Shown: positions 48,276 through 59,323, counted from the stretch's first letter. The stretch is DNA of 64,000 bases from CAVPJC01 sp963705155 (GCA_963705155.1 CAVPJC010000013.1:62001-126000), one strand, 5' to 3'. A program made the numbers and translations. The notes: a model not told the origin generated them from the letters alone.

Positions 48276-49405
48276 AGCTCTTCTTGGGGTCTCTTTGTCG
48301 TCAGATTTTCTAAATATTGAAATGCAAAGTCTTCGAATTCGCCTTTCAGAATAGCCTGGCGAATATCGGTCATTAGTTGAATTAAGGTGTGCAGATTGTG
48401 CAACGAGAGCAGCGTGGCTGAAAGCATCTCTTTGGCCTGGATGAGGTGGCGCAGGTAAGCGCGGCTGAAGTTACGGCAAGTGTAACAGGCGCAGCCTTCA
48501 TCGATTGGTCGCGGATCGTGAGCATAGGCAGCGTTAACCAGGTTCAGCCGGCCTGTATGGGTGAAGGCTGCATTATGGCGCGCCAGGCGAGTGGGCAGTA
48601 CGCAGTCGAAGATATCCACACCACGCAGCACACCATTCACCAGATCTTCGGGTGCGCCCACGCCCATCAGGTAACGCGGCCTGTCCTCCGGCAGGATGGC
48701 ATTGACCACATCCAGCATGGCATGCATTTCTTCTTTTTTCTCGCCAACCGAAAGCCCGCCGATGGCGTTGCCGGGCAAATCCAGACCGGCGATAAATTGT
48801 GCCGATTTAGCCCGTAGATCAGGGAAAACACCCCCCTGCACGATGCCAAACAAAGCCTGGTCCTGACGCTGCCAGGCATTTTTGCAGCGGATTGCCCAGG
48901 CGTGGGTGCGCTGCATGGCCCGCTCCGAGTAGGCGCGTTCGTAGGGCGGGGCGCACTCGTCAAAGGCCATCATAATATCGGCGCCCAGATTTTCCTGGAT
49001 ACTGATCGATTTCTCCGGGGTTAAGCGGTGAACGGAGCCGTCGATATGGCTCTTGAAGGTAGCCCCATCCTCATCGATTTTACGGTTATCAGCCAATGAG
49101 AACACCTGGAAGCCGCCCGAATCGGTCAGCATGGGTTTGTCCCAGCTCATAAAGCGGTGCAGACCGCCCATTTCGGCCACCAGCTCGTCGCCGGGCCGCA
49201 GGTACAGATGGTAGGTGTTAGCCAGAACCAGGCTGGCGCCCAGCTCATCCAATTGCTCTGGTGTGACTGCCTTGACGGTAGCCTGTGTACCCACCGGGGC
49301 GAACACCGGGGTAAGCAGCGCCCCATGCGGGGTCTGAAAGATGCCCGCCCGGGCGCGGCCCTGGCGGGCGACAGCCTGAAAATTAAAGGAAGATTTGAAT
49401 ATCAT
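48272..49405 (-). CDS. tgt: tRNA-guanine (queuine) transglycosylase
   Basis: A 377-residue enzyme exchanging guanine-34 for a queuosine precursor in tRNAs for His, Tyr, Asp and Asn. It has LTDSGGFQVFSL, GVGAPEDLVNGVLRGVD with the catalytic FDCVLPTRLARH, and the zinc site CACYTC...H. A minus-strand promoter lies just upstream. No other queuosine gene is in the window. Confidence 0.97.
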   Translation of the reverse strand: MIFKSSFNFQAVARQGRARAGIFQTPHGALLTPVFAPVGTQATVKAVTPEQLDELGASLVLANTYHLYLRPGDELVAEMGGLHRFMSWDKPMLTDSGGFQVFSLADNRKIDEDGATFKSHIDGSVHRLTPEKSISIQENLGADIMMAFDECAPPYERAYSERAMQRTHAWAIRCKNAWQRQDQALFGIVQGGVFPDLRAKSAQFIAGLDLPGNAIGGLSVGEKKEEMHAMLDVVNAILPEDRPRYLMGVGAPEDLVNGVLRGVDIFDCVLPTRLARHNAAFTHTGRLNLVNAAYAHDPRPIDEGCACYTCRNFSRAYLRHLIQAKEMLSATLLSLHNLHTLIQLMTDIRQAILKGEFEDFAFQYLENLTTKRPQEEL

Positions 49406-49419
49406 AGCAAATGGAGGCG

Positions 49420-49448
49420 ATTATACTCTATCATCTGGACAAAACAAT
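49420..49448 (-). promoter_or_regulatory. Predicted promoter of tgt
   Basis: On the minus strand TTGTTT (about 49447-49442) and TATAAT (49425-49420) with a 16-base spacer, ending about 14 bases before the tgt start. The leader would be very short. Confidence 0.5.
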
Positions 49449-49497
49449 TCGATCATGGGAAAATTCCGGTCTAATCTATCTATTGCGAGGAGTGTCC

Positions 49498-50247
49498 ATG
49501 GCCAAGGAGCAAGTATCTAAAACTAAACGGCAGGTGATCCGCGAAGAGCGCGTGCGGCGACAACGACAGCAGCGCCTGGTCGTTATTCTGGTGGTTGCCG
49601 CTGTGGCGATCGGGGTTAGCGCAATCCTGATCCTGCCTTCGCTGCGCAACGCTACTGCCCCGGTGGGAGAGGTTACGAACATAACACCTCTGGAACGTCC
49701 GTTTGTGGATGGAAGAGCCCTGGGTAATCCTGACGCCCCTGTACTGGTTGAAGTCTGGGAAGATTTTCAATGTCCGGCATGCAAGAGTTACTCGGACGAC
49801 ATTGAGCACCGGCTGGTGGATAATTATGTAGCTTCCGGCAAAGTGCGCTATGTCTTTCGACATTTCCCTTTCCTGGATGATCGTGCCGCCACGCGCGAAT
49901 TGGATCAGGCTGCCAACGCCAGCATGTGCGCCATGGAGCAAGGCCGTTTTTGGGATTACCACGATATTCTCTTCCTCAACTGGGATAGCGAGAATGCCGG
50001 GGCGTTCCGAGACAGCCGCCTCAAAGCCTTTGCCGAAACGCTGGGCCTGGATATGCAGGCTTTCAATGCCTGCTTTGATGAGAATAAATACAAGGGTGAT
50101 ATCGATAAAGACCTGGCAGATGGGCGGGCTGCAGGTGTCACCGGTACGCCGAGTGTTTTTGTAAACGGAAAAATCTTGACCCCCGGCTACATTCCATCAT
50201 ACGAAGAAATCAGCGCTGCGGTCGAATCTGCTCTGGCGGCCCAGTGA
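49498..50247 (+). CDS. DsbA-like thioredoxin-fold protein, membrane-anchored
   Basis: A 249-residue protein. A basic N-terminus precedes one membrane helix (residues 29-50, VVILVVAAVAIGVSAILILP), then a DsbA/DsbG-type thioredoxin domain with active site FQCPACKSY and the cis-proline loop GVTGTPSVFVNG. It probably forms or moves disulfides outside the membrane. GAGGAG precedes the ATG at 49498. No DsbB or VKOR partner is adjacent. Confidence 0.92.
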   Translation: MAKEQVSKTKRQVIREERVRRQRQQRLVVILVVAAVAIGVSAILILPSLRNATAPVGEVTNITPLERPFVDGRALGNPDAPVLVEVWEDFQCPACKSYSDDIEHRLVDNYVASGKVRYVFRHFPFLDDRAATRELDQAANASMCAMEQGRFWDYHDILFLNWDSENAGAFRDSRLKAFAETLGLDMQAFNACFDENKYKGDIDKDLADGRAAGVTGTPSVFVNGKILTPGYIPSYEEISAAVESALAAQ

Positions 50248-50264
50248 AATTAGATGTTCAACAA

Positions 50265-50297
50265 GACGCCTCCCGGATCTTAAATTCGGGAGGCGTC
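50265..50297. terminator. Bidirectional terminator between dsbA-like and cobalamin adenosyltransferase genes
   Basis: Perfect 11-bp stem (GACGCCTCCCG and its complement) with an 11-base loop and ATTTT after it. It overlaps the stop codon of the minus-strand gene. Confidence 0.85.
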
Positions 50298-50852
50298 AGA
50301 TTTTAACTTCTTTTGCCAGAGTAGGCCGGTGCTTACCAGCCAGACCATTTTCCAATAACTCCAGCACAAATAAGAGGGATGAAAGCCGGTTCATGTATTG
50401 GAGGATCTCAATATTCTCGATTTCATCCAGATGAACCAGCATCGCCAGACGGCGCTCGGCGCGGCGCACCGCGGTGCGGGCCATCGAAAGCAGCGCGCCG
50501 GCTTGCGAATCACCGGGAACAATGAATTCTTTCGGGATAGCTACCAGATCGCTGATGCGATCTGTTTGCTCTTCCAACCAGGTGATACGCTCTGCATTGA
50601 TCGAGCGAAAGCGAGGGCGTTCTCTTTGGTCGAGGCAACTTCTGCCATCATGCCGTACAGGTCTTTTTGCACGGTCAACAACAGTTCGCCGGTTTGTTCT
50701 GCCTGGCAAAAAGCGCGTGCCGCACCAATGGCGGCGTTGGCTTCATCAATCTCGCCGACTGCCTCGGTGCGCGGGTGATACTTGGGTACACGTCCTTCAC
50801 CCAGAAAACCGGTGTAGCCGTCATCGCCGCCGCGGGTATAAAATTTACTCAT
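50296..50852 (-). CDS. Cob(I)alamin adenosyltransferase, PduO type
   Basis: About 185 residues, transferring adenosyl from ATP to cob(I)alamin. Signature TRGGDDGYTGFLGEGRV, GEIDEANAAIG and, at the end, RAERRLAML with NRLSSLLFVLE. An indel near 50598 breaks the frame. The host therefore probably uses adenosylcobalamin. The 156-base gap upstream contains TATAAT at 50899-50904 on the plus strand, a possible -10 for the next gene. Confidence 0.92.
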
Positions 50853-51008
50853 ACTCTCATTATACTCCCTATACCGAATATGACAGTTATTGTATACTTA
50901 TAATCTATCCAAAAACCGGATGAGCGACATTTCTCCCGATTTGAGGATAGACACTTAATGCATACCATCTCGCCAATTTGGATCGCATATGCGATCAGGA
51001 GATTTGCC

Positions 51009-51218
51009 ATGCAAATTCGATGTTACCACTGCCACAAACCCTTTGCGATGGGTAAGGATGCGGTGATCGCGGCTCTGGATGCTATCCAGACTGAAAATTT
51101 GACTCACTTCAACGCCAACTGCCCGCACTGCCGTAGAGCCAACCGCGTGTCTCAACAGGAACTGCAGCGCGCCGCTCCTGATTGGACGCCCGAAAAAACT
51201 GAACAACCAGGGGAATAA
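51009..51218 (+). CDS. Small zinc-ribbon protein
   Basis: A 69-residue protein with two CxxC pairs (CYHCHKPF and CPHCRRAN), which should bind one zinc. I place the start at 51009 after CAGGAG. It sits 15 bases before the MoxR ATPase gene and probably belongs to the same operon. It may act as a nucleic-acid- or protein-binding adaptor. Confidence 0.8.
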   Translation: MQIRCYHCHKPFAMGKDAVIAALDAIQTENLTHFNANCPHCRRANRVSQQELQRAAPDWTPEKTEQPGE

Positions 51219-51233
51219 CCTACAGGGAATCAG

Positions 51234-52199
51234 ATGACAACCCGATCTTTCGATTCCCCCCTGTCGCTGAAAGCTGCATTGGGGGAGCAGCAGTACATCG
51301 CCAGCGATGAGATTGCCACCATTATGTACCTCAGCCAGCAGCTTGGCAAGCCGCTGCTTACGGAGGGGCCGGCCGGGGTGGGCAAGACGGAGCTGGCAAA
51401 AGCCATCGCCGGGGCAACCGGCAGGGAGTTGATCCGCCTGCAGTGCTATGAAGGGCTGGATGAGACCAAGGCTCTCTATGAGTGGGAGTACGCCAAGCAA
51501 CTGCTCTATACCCAGCTGCTCCGCGATAAGCTTCAGGAGACGCTCTCCGCGGCAACAACGCTCACCGAGGCTGCCGATCGTCTGGCTGATGAAGAAGATG
51601 TGTTTTTCTCCATGCGATTCCTGCTGCAGCGCCCGCTGCTCAAAGCCATCCTGAGTGAAAAACCCACCGTGCTGCTCATCGACGAGATTGACCGTGCCGA
51701 CGCCGAATTTGAAGCCTTCCTGCTGGAAGTGTTGAGCGATTTTCAGGTGAGCGTGCCCGAATTGGGGACTCTGGCGGCTGTTCACCGCCCGTTGGTTCTG
51801 CTCACCAGTAACAACACCCGTGAGCTGAGTGAGGCCCTCAAGCGACGCTGCCTTTACCTGTTCATTGGCTACCCCAATGTCGAGCAAGAGCTTGCCGTGG
51901 TGCGCCTGAAAGTGCCAGAGCTTTCGCCAAAACTGGCTCGCCAGGCAGTGGAGCTCGTGCAAAGCTTGCGCTCGATGGACCTGCGCAAATCACCCAGCAT
52001 CAGCGAAAGCCTGGACTGGGCCAAAGCACTGGTAGCTATCAACGCTCAAAACCTGGACGCCAAGACCCTTGAAACCACGATGAGCGTGCTGCTCAAGCAT
52101 GAAAGCGATCTGCAGCGCGCCCGCCGTTGGATGCAGCGCCCGCCTCAGAGCGGGCCTGATGATCTTGAAGACCCGCGTAAGGCGCGTTGGAAGAATTGA
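51234..52199 (+). CDS. MoxR-family AAA ATPase
   Basis: A 321-residue AAA+ ATPase with Walker A (GPAGVGKTELAKAIA), Walker B (LLIDEIDRADAEFE) and sensor region TSNNTRELSEALKRR. MoxR proteins act as chaperones with VWA partners in assembling metal enzymes or membrane complexes, for example CoxD in CO dehydrogenase. The next gene encodes such a VWA partner three bases downstream. No client enzyme genes are adjacent. Confidence 0.93.
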   Translation: MTTRSFDSPLSLKAALGEQQYIASDEIATIMYLSQQLGKPLLTEGPAGVGKTELAKAIAGATGRELIRLQCYEGLDETKALYEWEYAKQLLYTQLLRDKLQETLSAATTLTEAADRLADEEDVFFSMRFLLQRPLLKAILSEKPTVLLIDEIDRADAEFEAFLLEVLSDFQVSVPELGTLAAVHRPLVLLTSNNTRELSEALKRRCLYLFIGYPNVEQELAVVRLKVPELSPKLARQAVELVQSLRSMDLRKSPSISESLDWAKALVAINAQNLDAKTLETTMSVLLKHESDLQRARRWMQRPPQSGPDDLEDPRKARWKN

Positions 52200-52202
52200 G
52201 CC

Positions 52203-53582
52203 ATGGATGAGCGGATTGTCAGGTTCGTTTCTGCGCTTCGGGCGGCAGGGGTGCGTGTCAGCCTGGCAGAGAGCGCGGATGCGTTTCAGGCAGTGGATGA
52301 ATTGGGCATCCAGGATCGCGAATTATTCCGGCTCAGCCTGCTTTCTACCCTGGTCAAGGACGCCAGCAGCATACCAGTCTTTGAAGAACTTTTTCCACTT
52401 TTCTTTGGGGCAGCTCTGGCTCCACCCCTGCTCGACCTCTCGAATGATCTGACCCCCGATGAAGCTGACCAGCTCGCCAAGGCATTGCAGCAGTTTAAGG
52501 AACAAATCCGCCAGATGATCGAGCGCCTGATGCGCGGCGACCCGTTGAGTTCCGAAGAGTTGGAACGATTGGGAAAGTTCGTTGGGCTGAACCAGGCGGA
52601 TGACCTGCGCTACCGTGAGTGGATGACCCAGCGCCTGCAAAAAGCCTTGCGCTTCCCGGAAGTGCGCCAGGCTCTTCAGCAGTTGGCTGAGATGCTGGCC
52701 CAGATGGGCATGAATAAAGAGCGCGCCGAGCAGGTCCAGCGCATGCTGCAGGCCAACCAGCAATCCATGGAAGACCAGCTGCGCCAGTTTTCTGGCCAAA
52801 AAATCGCCGAAAATATGAGCCAGCAGCCGCCCGACGAGGGCGCTAGCGGCTTGATGGACCGCCAATTCAACTCACTTTCTGATCGTGATATGGATAAGCT
52901 GCGCAAAGAAGTGCAGCGACTGGCAACCGCGTTGCGGACGCGGATTGCCTTGCGCCAGAAACGCGCCCGTACCGGGCAGTTGGATGCAAAAGCGACCATC
53001 CGTGCCAATCTCAAGCACGGCAGCGTGCCGATTGAGATCAAGCACAAAGAGCGCGCCCTCAAACCCAAGCTGGTGGTAATTTGTGATGTATCCACCTCGA
53101 TGCGGCACTGCTCGGAGCTGATGCTCAGCTTGCTGTATGCGCTCCAGGATCAAATCAGCAAGACTTATGCCTTTGCATTCATCGATCACCTGGAATTTAT
53201 CTCACCTGATCTTGAGAACCGCGACAGCCGTGAGGCAGTTCACCAGGTGCTGCAGCGCATGCCCTCCGGTTATTACAACACCGACCTGGGGAACAGCTTG
53301 CAGGATTTTTCGCGTGGTCACCTGGATACGATGGACAGCCGAACTACTTTTTTGCTGGTGGGCGATGGGCGCAACAACTACAATGATCCACGCATTGATT
53401 TGTTTCGGACTTTGGCCCGCCGCAGCCGCCGCACCCTCTGGTTCAATCCTGAGGCCCCTGGATTATGGGGCACAGGTGATAGCGATATGTTAAAATATGC
53501 TCCAGAATGTGATGCGATTATCAAAGCCAGTACACTGGCCGAGCTAACCGCTGCCGTAGACCATTTGTTGACCCAATCCTGA
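52203..53582 (+). CDS. VWA-domain protein, CoxE-like
   Basis: A 459-residue protein. The first 250 residues are helical and coiled-coil rich (QMIERLMRGDPLSSEELERL; EMLAQMGMNKERAEQVQRML); the last 200 form a von Willebrand A domain with the metal site DVSTSMRHCSE and LVGDGRNNYND. It matches the CoxE/YehP type that pairs with MoxR ATPases. The metal-site residues DxSxS are intact. Confidence 0.92.
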   Translation: MDERIVRFVSALRAAGVRVSLAESADAFQAVDELGIQDRELFRLSLLSTLVKDASSIPVFEELFPLFFGAALAPPLLDLSNDLTPDEADQLAKALQQFKEQIRQMIERLMRGDPLSSEELERLGKFVGLNQADDLRYREWMTQRLQKALRFPEVRQALQQLAEMLAQMGMNKERAEQVQRMLQANQQSMEDQLRQFSGQKIAENMSQQPPDEGASGLMDRQFNSLSDRDMDKLRKEVQRLATALRTRIALRQKRARTGQLDAKATIRANLKHGSVPIEIKHKERALKPKLVVICDVSTSMRHCSELMLSLLYALQDQISKTYAFAFIDHLEFISPDLENRDSREAVHQVLQRMPSGYYNTDLGNSLQDFSRGHLDTMDSRTTFLLVGDGRNNYNDPRIDLFRTLARRSRRTLWFNPEAPGLWGTGDSDMLKYAPECDAIIKASTLAELTAAVDHLLTQS

Positions 53583-53586
53583 AAAA

Positions 53587-54265
53587 ATGAAGAAAAACCG
53601 TTTCCTCCCGATTGTCTTTTTGCTTCTGGCTTCACTGGCATGCAATTGGGTTGGTTTCAGCCGCGCTCCACAACCTGAACCTGCTGTGCAGACAGAAGCC
53701 AAACAACCCGGAACAGCTGTACAGACAGAAGCCCTACAGTCCCAGGCAACCAAAATCAGTCCAACCCATACACTAACGCCCACCGAGCAGAAGAGTTCCA
53801 GCGGTTGTGGCAGCTACCAAAACCGTGTTAATGCCCAGCATTCCCATAGGCGGTTCGGCAAGCGGGTCTGTGGAATCACCAGCTGGACCGCCTGACCCAC
53901 GCGTCGAAATAGTGGTTTCCAGCCTCAGCATTCACCCTGGCGAGACGATCACCCTCACTGGCACACCGGTGGATATCGATACCCTGGTGTATGTTCTGAT
54001 TGCGCGAGACGAAGGCGTGCAAGACACCCCCGCGATGGCGCAGGTGACAACTGAGAACACCGCGACTGCCCTCCCCGGTGTCAGCCAGGTGGTCGAATAC
54101 GTATCCGCAAGCGGGGAGTCCGACCAGGTTGTATTCGTCCTGCGCGGCAAAGCTCCGGGCGTAACTACTGTGACCCTATCGGCAGCAGGTCAGATCCCGG
54201 GGGGCAATGGCGTCAGTGTGGATGGCTCCGGCTCTGGCGACGTGATGATCACCGTGGTTCCGTAA
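53587..54265 (+). CDS. Lipoprotein with Ig-like C-terminal domain
   Basis: About 225 residues. A lipoprotein signal (PIVFLLLASLAC, cysteine 19) is followed by a Pro/Thr/Gln-rich linker containing a near repeat (AVQTEAKQPGT and AVQTEALQSQA), then a beta-sandwich domain (PRVEIVVSSLSIHPGETITL ... SGDVMITVVP). One insertion near 53805 breaks the frame. It follows the VWA gene by four bases and may be the surface part of that operon. Confidence 0.75.
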
Positions 54266-54311
54266 GCTGAATGGTGAGCCGCCGGGTGCGGCAGCGGGAA
54301 TGTCGCCTTGC

Positions 54312-55067
54312 TTACACGTTGTTTCGGCGTAAAACCCAATCGCCGCTTATTTCGTAAGTTGCATCGGTGTAGCCGATGACGTGCAGTTTCCAGCCTCCCG
54401 TGCCGCCTTCAGCATACACAGAGTTGGTCACCCCCGCCGAGTAACTGCCGTCTCGGAATGCACCTCCGCGATAGAGCTGCAAATCTGCATCCCCAAGCGA
54501 GTTGGTGATCGATGCGCTCGCAGAATAAGAGCCCTGGACAACCGGACGGTAGATATCCTTTTTGCCGCGAGGTAGATCCGGATGGACCGTGAAGGAAAGC
54601 AGGTAAAATCCGTCTGGGTTAATCGGGTTGAGCGGCTTAATTTCAATCAATCGATCCTGGGCGAGATCCTCTTCGGGGTTTTTGCATTCTTCTATTTTGT
54701 CTTGTGCCAGGCCAGACCGGCAAATTACATTGGGGTCATTTAGATCAGCAAGACTGGCAGTATTAATAAAGGTTCGGATCTGTTCCAGACGATTCAGCCA
54801 CTCCTGCCGGCGGGCAGCTAACACTCTTTGTTGCGCCATCTGACTGGTTTGGATTGCGTCAACAATAAGAACAACTTCCAACTTGACAATCACACCTTTC
54901 TCTTGGTAATCGAGGATCGCCTGGCGCTGTCCGCTAACGCGAATCTCAAATTCACCCGTCCCGCCTGGCGAAGTTACGTGTGCGATGCCGGTGACATATC
55001 CATCTTGTTGGATGATTTCGTCATAATGGATCGGTACATATCCTGTGGGTTTACCAGAATCAGTCAT
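54312..55067 (-). CDS. PPC-like beta-domain protein, partner of the STAND gene
   Basis: A 251-residue protein without a clear signal peptide. Residues 1-75 are beta-rich (GIAHVTSPGGTGEFEIRVSG), 80-110 form a coiled coil (QQRVLAARRQEWLNRLEQIR), and the C-terminal 110 residues look like a bacterial pre-peptidase C-terminal or jelly-roll domain (LGDADLQLYRGGAF ... GGWKLHVIGYTDATYEISGDW). I place the start at 55067 after AAAGGAG. It lies 69 bases after the STAND gene stop on the same strand, so the two form an operon. Function unknown. Confidence 0.75.
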   Translation of the reverse strand: MTDSGKPTGYVPIHYDEIIQQDGYVTGIAHVTSPGGTGEFEIRVSGQRQAILDYQEKGVIVKLEVVLIVDAIQTSQMAQQRVLAARRQEWLNRLEQIRTFINTASLADLNDPNVICRSGLAQDKIEECKNPEEDLAQDRLIEIKPLNPINPDGFYLLSFTVHPDLPRGKKDIYRPVVQGSYSASASITNSLGDADLQLYRGGAFRDGSYSAGVTNSVYAEGGTGGWKLHVIGYTDATYEISGDWVLRRNNV

Positions 55068-55136
55068 GGGAACTCCTTTCATTCGTGCGTGAATATGAAC
55101 CAATAAACTTGTAACTCGATGGATGAGACGAATAAA

Positions 55137-57617
55137 CTATGGTATTAAGCGCACCTCCTGTTGAAATTTTTGAATAGGCAGTCCCTGCACACAGCGGAAT
55201 CCAAGATCGCTGAGGTGTTCATTGGCTGTGATGCGCATACGGCTGATCGAACGGGCGCTGTCAGGGCCGGTCTTAAAACTACCCCCGCGGGCGATATAGA
55301 ATCCTTCTGAAGCAGCCACCTGCTCTGGCCAGTTTATTTGCAGGTAATCTGGATGATCATAAGTGAGCCATGGCGAGAGCGTCCACTCACGCACATTCCC
55401 AGCCATACCCATCACGCCTTCGGTGGTGAGATCGTTGGAAAGCTGATCTGCTGGCCATTTCTTACCCTCGCTACCAACGAGATCCCAAATGTTTACCTGG
55501 CCTGAAGCCGGGGGTGCATTCCCGTTAGGGTAAGTCCGGTTATCCGGGCCGTGTGCAGCCCATTCCCATTCGATTTCAGTCGGAAGGCGGCGCCCAATCC
55601 AACGGCAGAATTGCTCGGCCTGCGGGAGGGTGATGTTACTGACCGGGAGCGGAGCAATATTCTTATCGCAAACCTGGATATTGGTATAAGCCGGGTCACT
55701 GGTGCAGCCGCTCGCACTGCGGCACAAGCAGTATTGGGCATTGGTTACTTCGTGGACATCTAAGTTAAAGGCAGGAAGATAAACCTGCTGAGATGGAGCA
55801 ATCCACAGTAATCCGCTCGCATCCTCACCCAGGGTCATAGTTGTATCTTGGAAGGCAATTGCAGGTCCCATTTCGATTGCCCGGTTGCGTAACGAAAAAT
55901 GGTAAATCTGCCACCCTGCAGCAAGCGATAACACTATCCCAAGAAGAACTGCGATAAGGCGGAGCCAGCTCTTACGCCTTTCAAATCTCTGGCGATCCTG
56001 CTCCTGGTAAAGCAGATCCTCTCGATTGGTCACGCCTGCCTGAATGAATACCAGCGCTGCATCGCTGAGGGGCAGGACGCCTTGTTCCAGTTGCTCCTGG
56101 GCAACAGCCAGGCGGGTGCCAGTGTAGAGGTAACTGCTATCGCGCCCGTTCTCCTCCCAGCGGTGGGCATCACGGTGAATCTCATTGAGTGTGGTAATGG
56201 CTTCTCGGTTCTCATCCACAAGGCGACGCAGCCAGGGCCAGGCCTCCAATAAACGGTCGTGGGCCAGGGTTATTGTGCGTTCGGCTTTGGTTGCACTATC
56301 TCGCCCCATATCCGGTGCTTCACCGGTGGTGATCAGGCGCGCATCGGCCAGTTTTCGAATTACGGTCTCCACCTGCACGGCGTTGGCTCCCGAGGGGACC
56401 AACTCGCCGAATGATGCGGTGCGGCGAGTATCCTGAGAACCATATCCTGGCGCGACAAGACCGCGAAATATACCGCGTGCTAATTGTTGCTCATCAGGAG
56501 AAAACTGAGCAAAGACACCGTCGGCATACCGTTGCAGGGCTTGCTCCAGGCCTCCAAGTCTCCTGTAACCATCCAGGGTCAGGGCGGAGCCTTTTTCCTT
56601 GACCACCTGAGTATCAAACAGATCTTTGAGGGCAAACTGCATCAAAGGTAGTGCGCCTGGTTGATCGCGCATATCCAGAACAATCTGGTGCGCCAACTCT
56701 GGTTGAATGGCTAATCCAACCTGCATTGCAGGGCGGTCAATCGCTGATACCAATTCTGCGGGTGACAAAGCCCCTATGAGTAAAAAATTTCGGTTAATCC
56801 ATCCGGTGAGGTCGGGGTAAGCATCGATACGACCGACGAAGTCAGACCGCACGGTGAACAGAACGATCAGGCGGGTTTCGGGGCTATTCAACGCGTGTGT
56901 GATCTGGTTAATAAATGCCTGGCGCTGATCTTCTTCATTTTCTAACAAGTTGGTAAAAATTTCTTCAAATTGATCAATGAAGAGTACGAGATGGCGATTG
57001 CGATTTTCGCCGAGCAGTACTTCCACCCAGTGGTGAAGTAATGTGGGATCGTTTGTCCCTCGCCTGTGGAAGTCTTCCAAAGGGGTCAGTCCACCCGTTA
57101 ATCGGGCCAGCGCCTGTGCCAAGTTTTCGAGTGGTCTGCGTCCGGGGGAAAGCGTCGAATATGACCAGCGCTGACTGTCAGGAAAAGCGCCATTTTTGAG
57201 CCGAGGGATTACGCCGGCTCGGATCAGTGAGGATTTGCCGCTGCCACTGGCGCCAGCCACGAGTAGAAACGGGACCGATTGGATGCGCTGCAAACTTTCG
57301 TCGATCAGTCTCTCGCGACCGAAGAATATATTTGCATCTTCTTCTTGAAATGGCTCAAGGCCGCGGTATGGGCACTCACCAGTAAATGGGCGTGGGGCGA
57401 ACCCACTGCGAACCTGGGCCAAGAGGGCCTGAACTTCCTGAGCGGTGTAACCCATACGCTCGATGGTAACGCCGCTGACCTGCCCACCCTGGACAGAGCC
57501 GACCTCAACGTGAACCTGGATTGGTTTGATCAGGGTATCAAGTGGTGAGCCACACTTCGGGCAAGCCGTTGCTCCATCGGGTATCTCGGTAAACTGGCAA
57601 TTTGTGCAGGTGATCAT
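55137..57617 (-). CDS. STAND NTPase with zinc ribbon and C-terminal FGE/C-type-lectin-like domain
   Basis: An 826-residue protein. Residues 1-28 are a zinc ribbon (CTNCQF...CPKCGSPL); 30-70 include a VQGGQVSGVTIERMGYT stretch like STAND linker regions; 80-520 form an nSTAND1-type NTPase (PYRGLEPFQEEDANIFFGRE, Walker A in GASGSGKSSLIRAG, Walker B LFIDQFEEIFTN). A membrane helix lies near 570 (LIAVLLGIVLSLAAGW). The last 230 residues are a formylglycine-generating-enzyme/C-type-lectin fold (LPTEIEWEWAAHG, GMAGNVREWTLSPW, GGSFKTGPDSAR, LGFRCVQG). Such proteins are seen as sensors or effectors in bacterial conflict and programmed-death systems; this role is inferred. Confidence 0.9.
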   Translation of the reverse strand: MITCTNCQFTEIPDGATACPKCGSPLDTLIKPIQVHVEVGSVQGGQVSGVTIERMGYTAQEVQALLAQVRSGFAPRPFTGECPYRGLEPFQEEDANIFFGRERLIDESLQRIQSVPFLLVAGASGSGKSSLIRAGVIPRLKNGAFPDSQRWSYSTLSPGRRPLENLAQALARLTGGLTPLEDFHRRGTNDPTLLHHWVEVLLGENRNRHLVLFIDQFEEIFTNLLENEEDQRQAFINQITHALNSPETRLIVLFTVRSDFVGRIDAYPDLTGWINRNFLLIGALSPAELVSAIDRPAMQVGLAIQPELAHQIVLDMRDQPGALPLMQFALKDLFDTQVVKEKGSALTLDGYRRLGGLEQALQRYADGVFAQFSPDEQQLARGIFRGLVAPGYGSQDTRRTASFGELVPSGANAVQVETVIRKLADARLITTGEAPDMGRDSATKAERTITLAHDRLLEAWPWLRRLVDENREAITTLNEIHRDAHRWEENGRDSSYLYTGTRLAVAQEQLEQGVLPLSDAALVFIQAGVTNREDLLYQEQDRQRFERRKSWLRLIAVLLGIVLSLAAGWQIYHFSLRNRAIEMGPAIAFQDTTMTLGEDASGLLWIAPSQQVYLPAFNLDVHEVTNAQYCLCRSASGCTSDPAYTNIQVCDKNIAPLPVSNITLPQAEQFCRWIGRRLPTEIEWEWAAHGPDNRTYPNGNAPPASGQVNIWDLVGSEGKKWPADQLSNDLTTEGVMGMAGNVREWTLSPWLTYDHPDYLQINWPEQVAASEGFYIARGGSFKTGPDSARSISRMRITANEHLSDLGFRCVQGLPIQKFQQEVRLIP

Positions 57618-57646
57618 TGCTCATTTATTATTGCATAACTTTCACC

Positions 57647-57673
57647 AAAATACTAGAGATTTTTAATTGTCAA
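57647..57673 (-). promoter_or_regulatory. Possible promoter of the STAND gene
   Basis: On the minus strand TTGACA (57673-57668) and TATTTT (57652-57647) with a 15-base spacer, about 30 bases before the start codon. The -10 is weak and the spacer short. Confidence 0.35.
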
Positions 57674-57725
57674 ACTGTGCTTTAGAATTATTTTTCGTAG
57701 TAGAGCACAGGCATCAAATGAAAAA

Positions 57726-57748
57726 ATGGCGGCTCGACAAGCCGCCAT
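57726..57748 (-). terminator. Intrinsic terminator after malQ
   Basis: Stem ATGGCGGCT / AGCCGCCAT (9 bp, five-base loop) followed on the minus strand by TTTTTT. It ends the glycogen operon. Confidence 0.88.
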
Positions 57749-57778
57749 CCTGGTTCTTTTTATAACAGGTAAAAGCAT

Positions 57779-59312
<1,534 letters not shown>

Positions 59313-59323
<11 letters not shown>

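Noticed and set aside
53587..53810. Short Gln/Thr/Pro repeat as a mobile or CRISPR-like repeat
   Set aside because: Only two imperfect copies of about 11 residues in a lipoprotein linker; ordinary low-complexity spacer.
55137..55250. Diversity-generating variable region at the end of the STAND-FGE gene
   Set aside because: No reverse transcriptase gene, template repeat or initiation-of-mutagenic-homing-like sequence is visible in the window.
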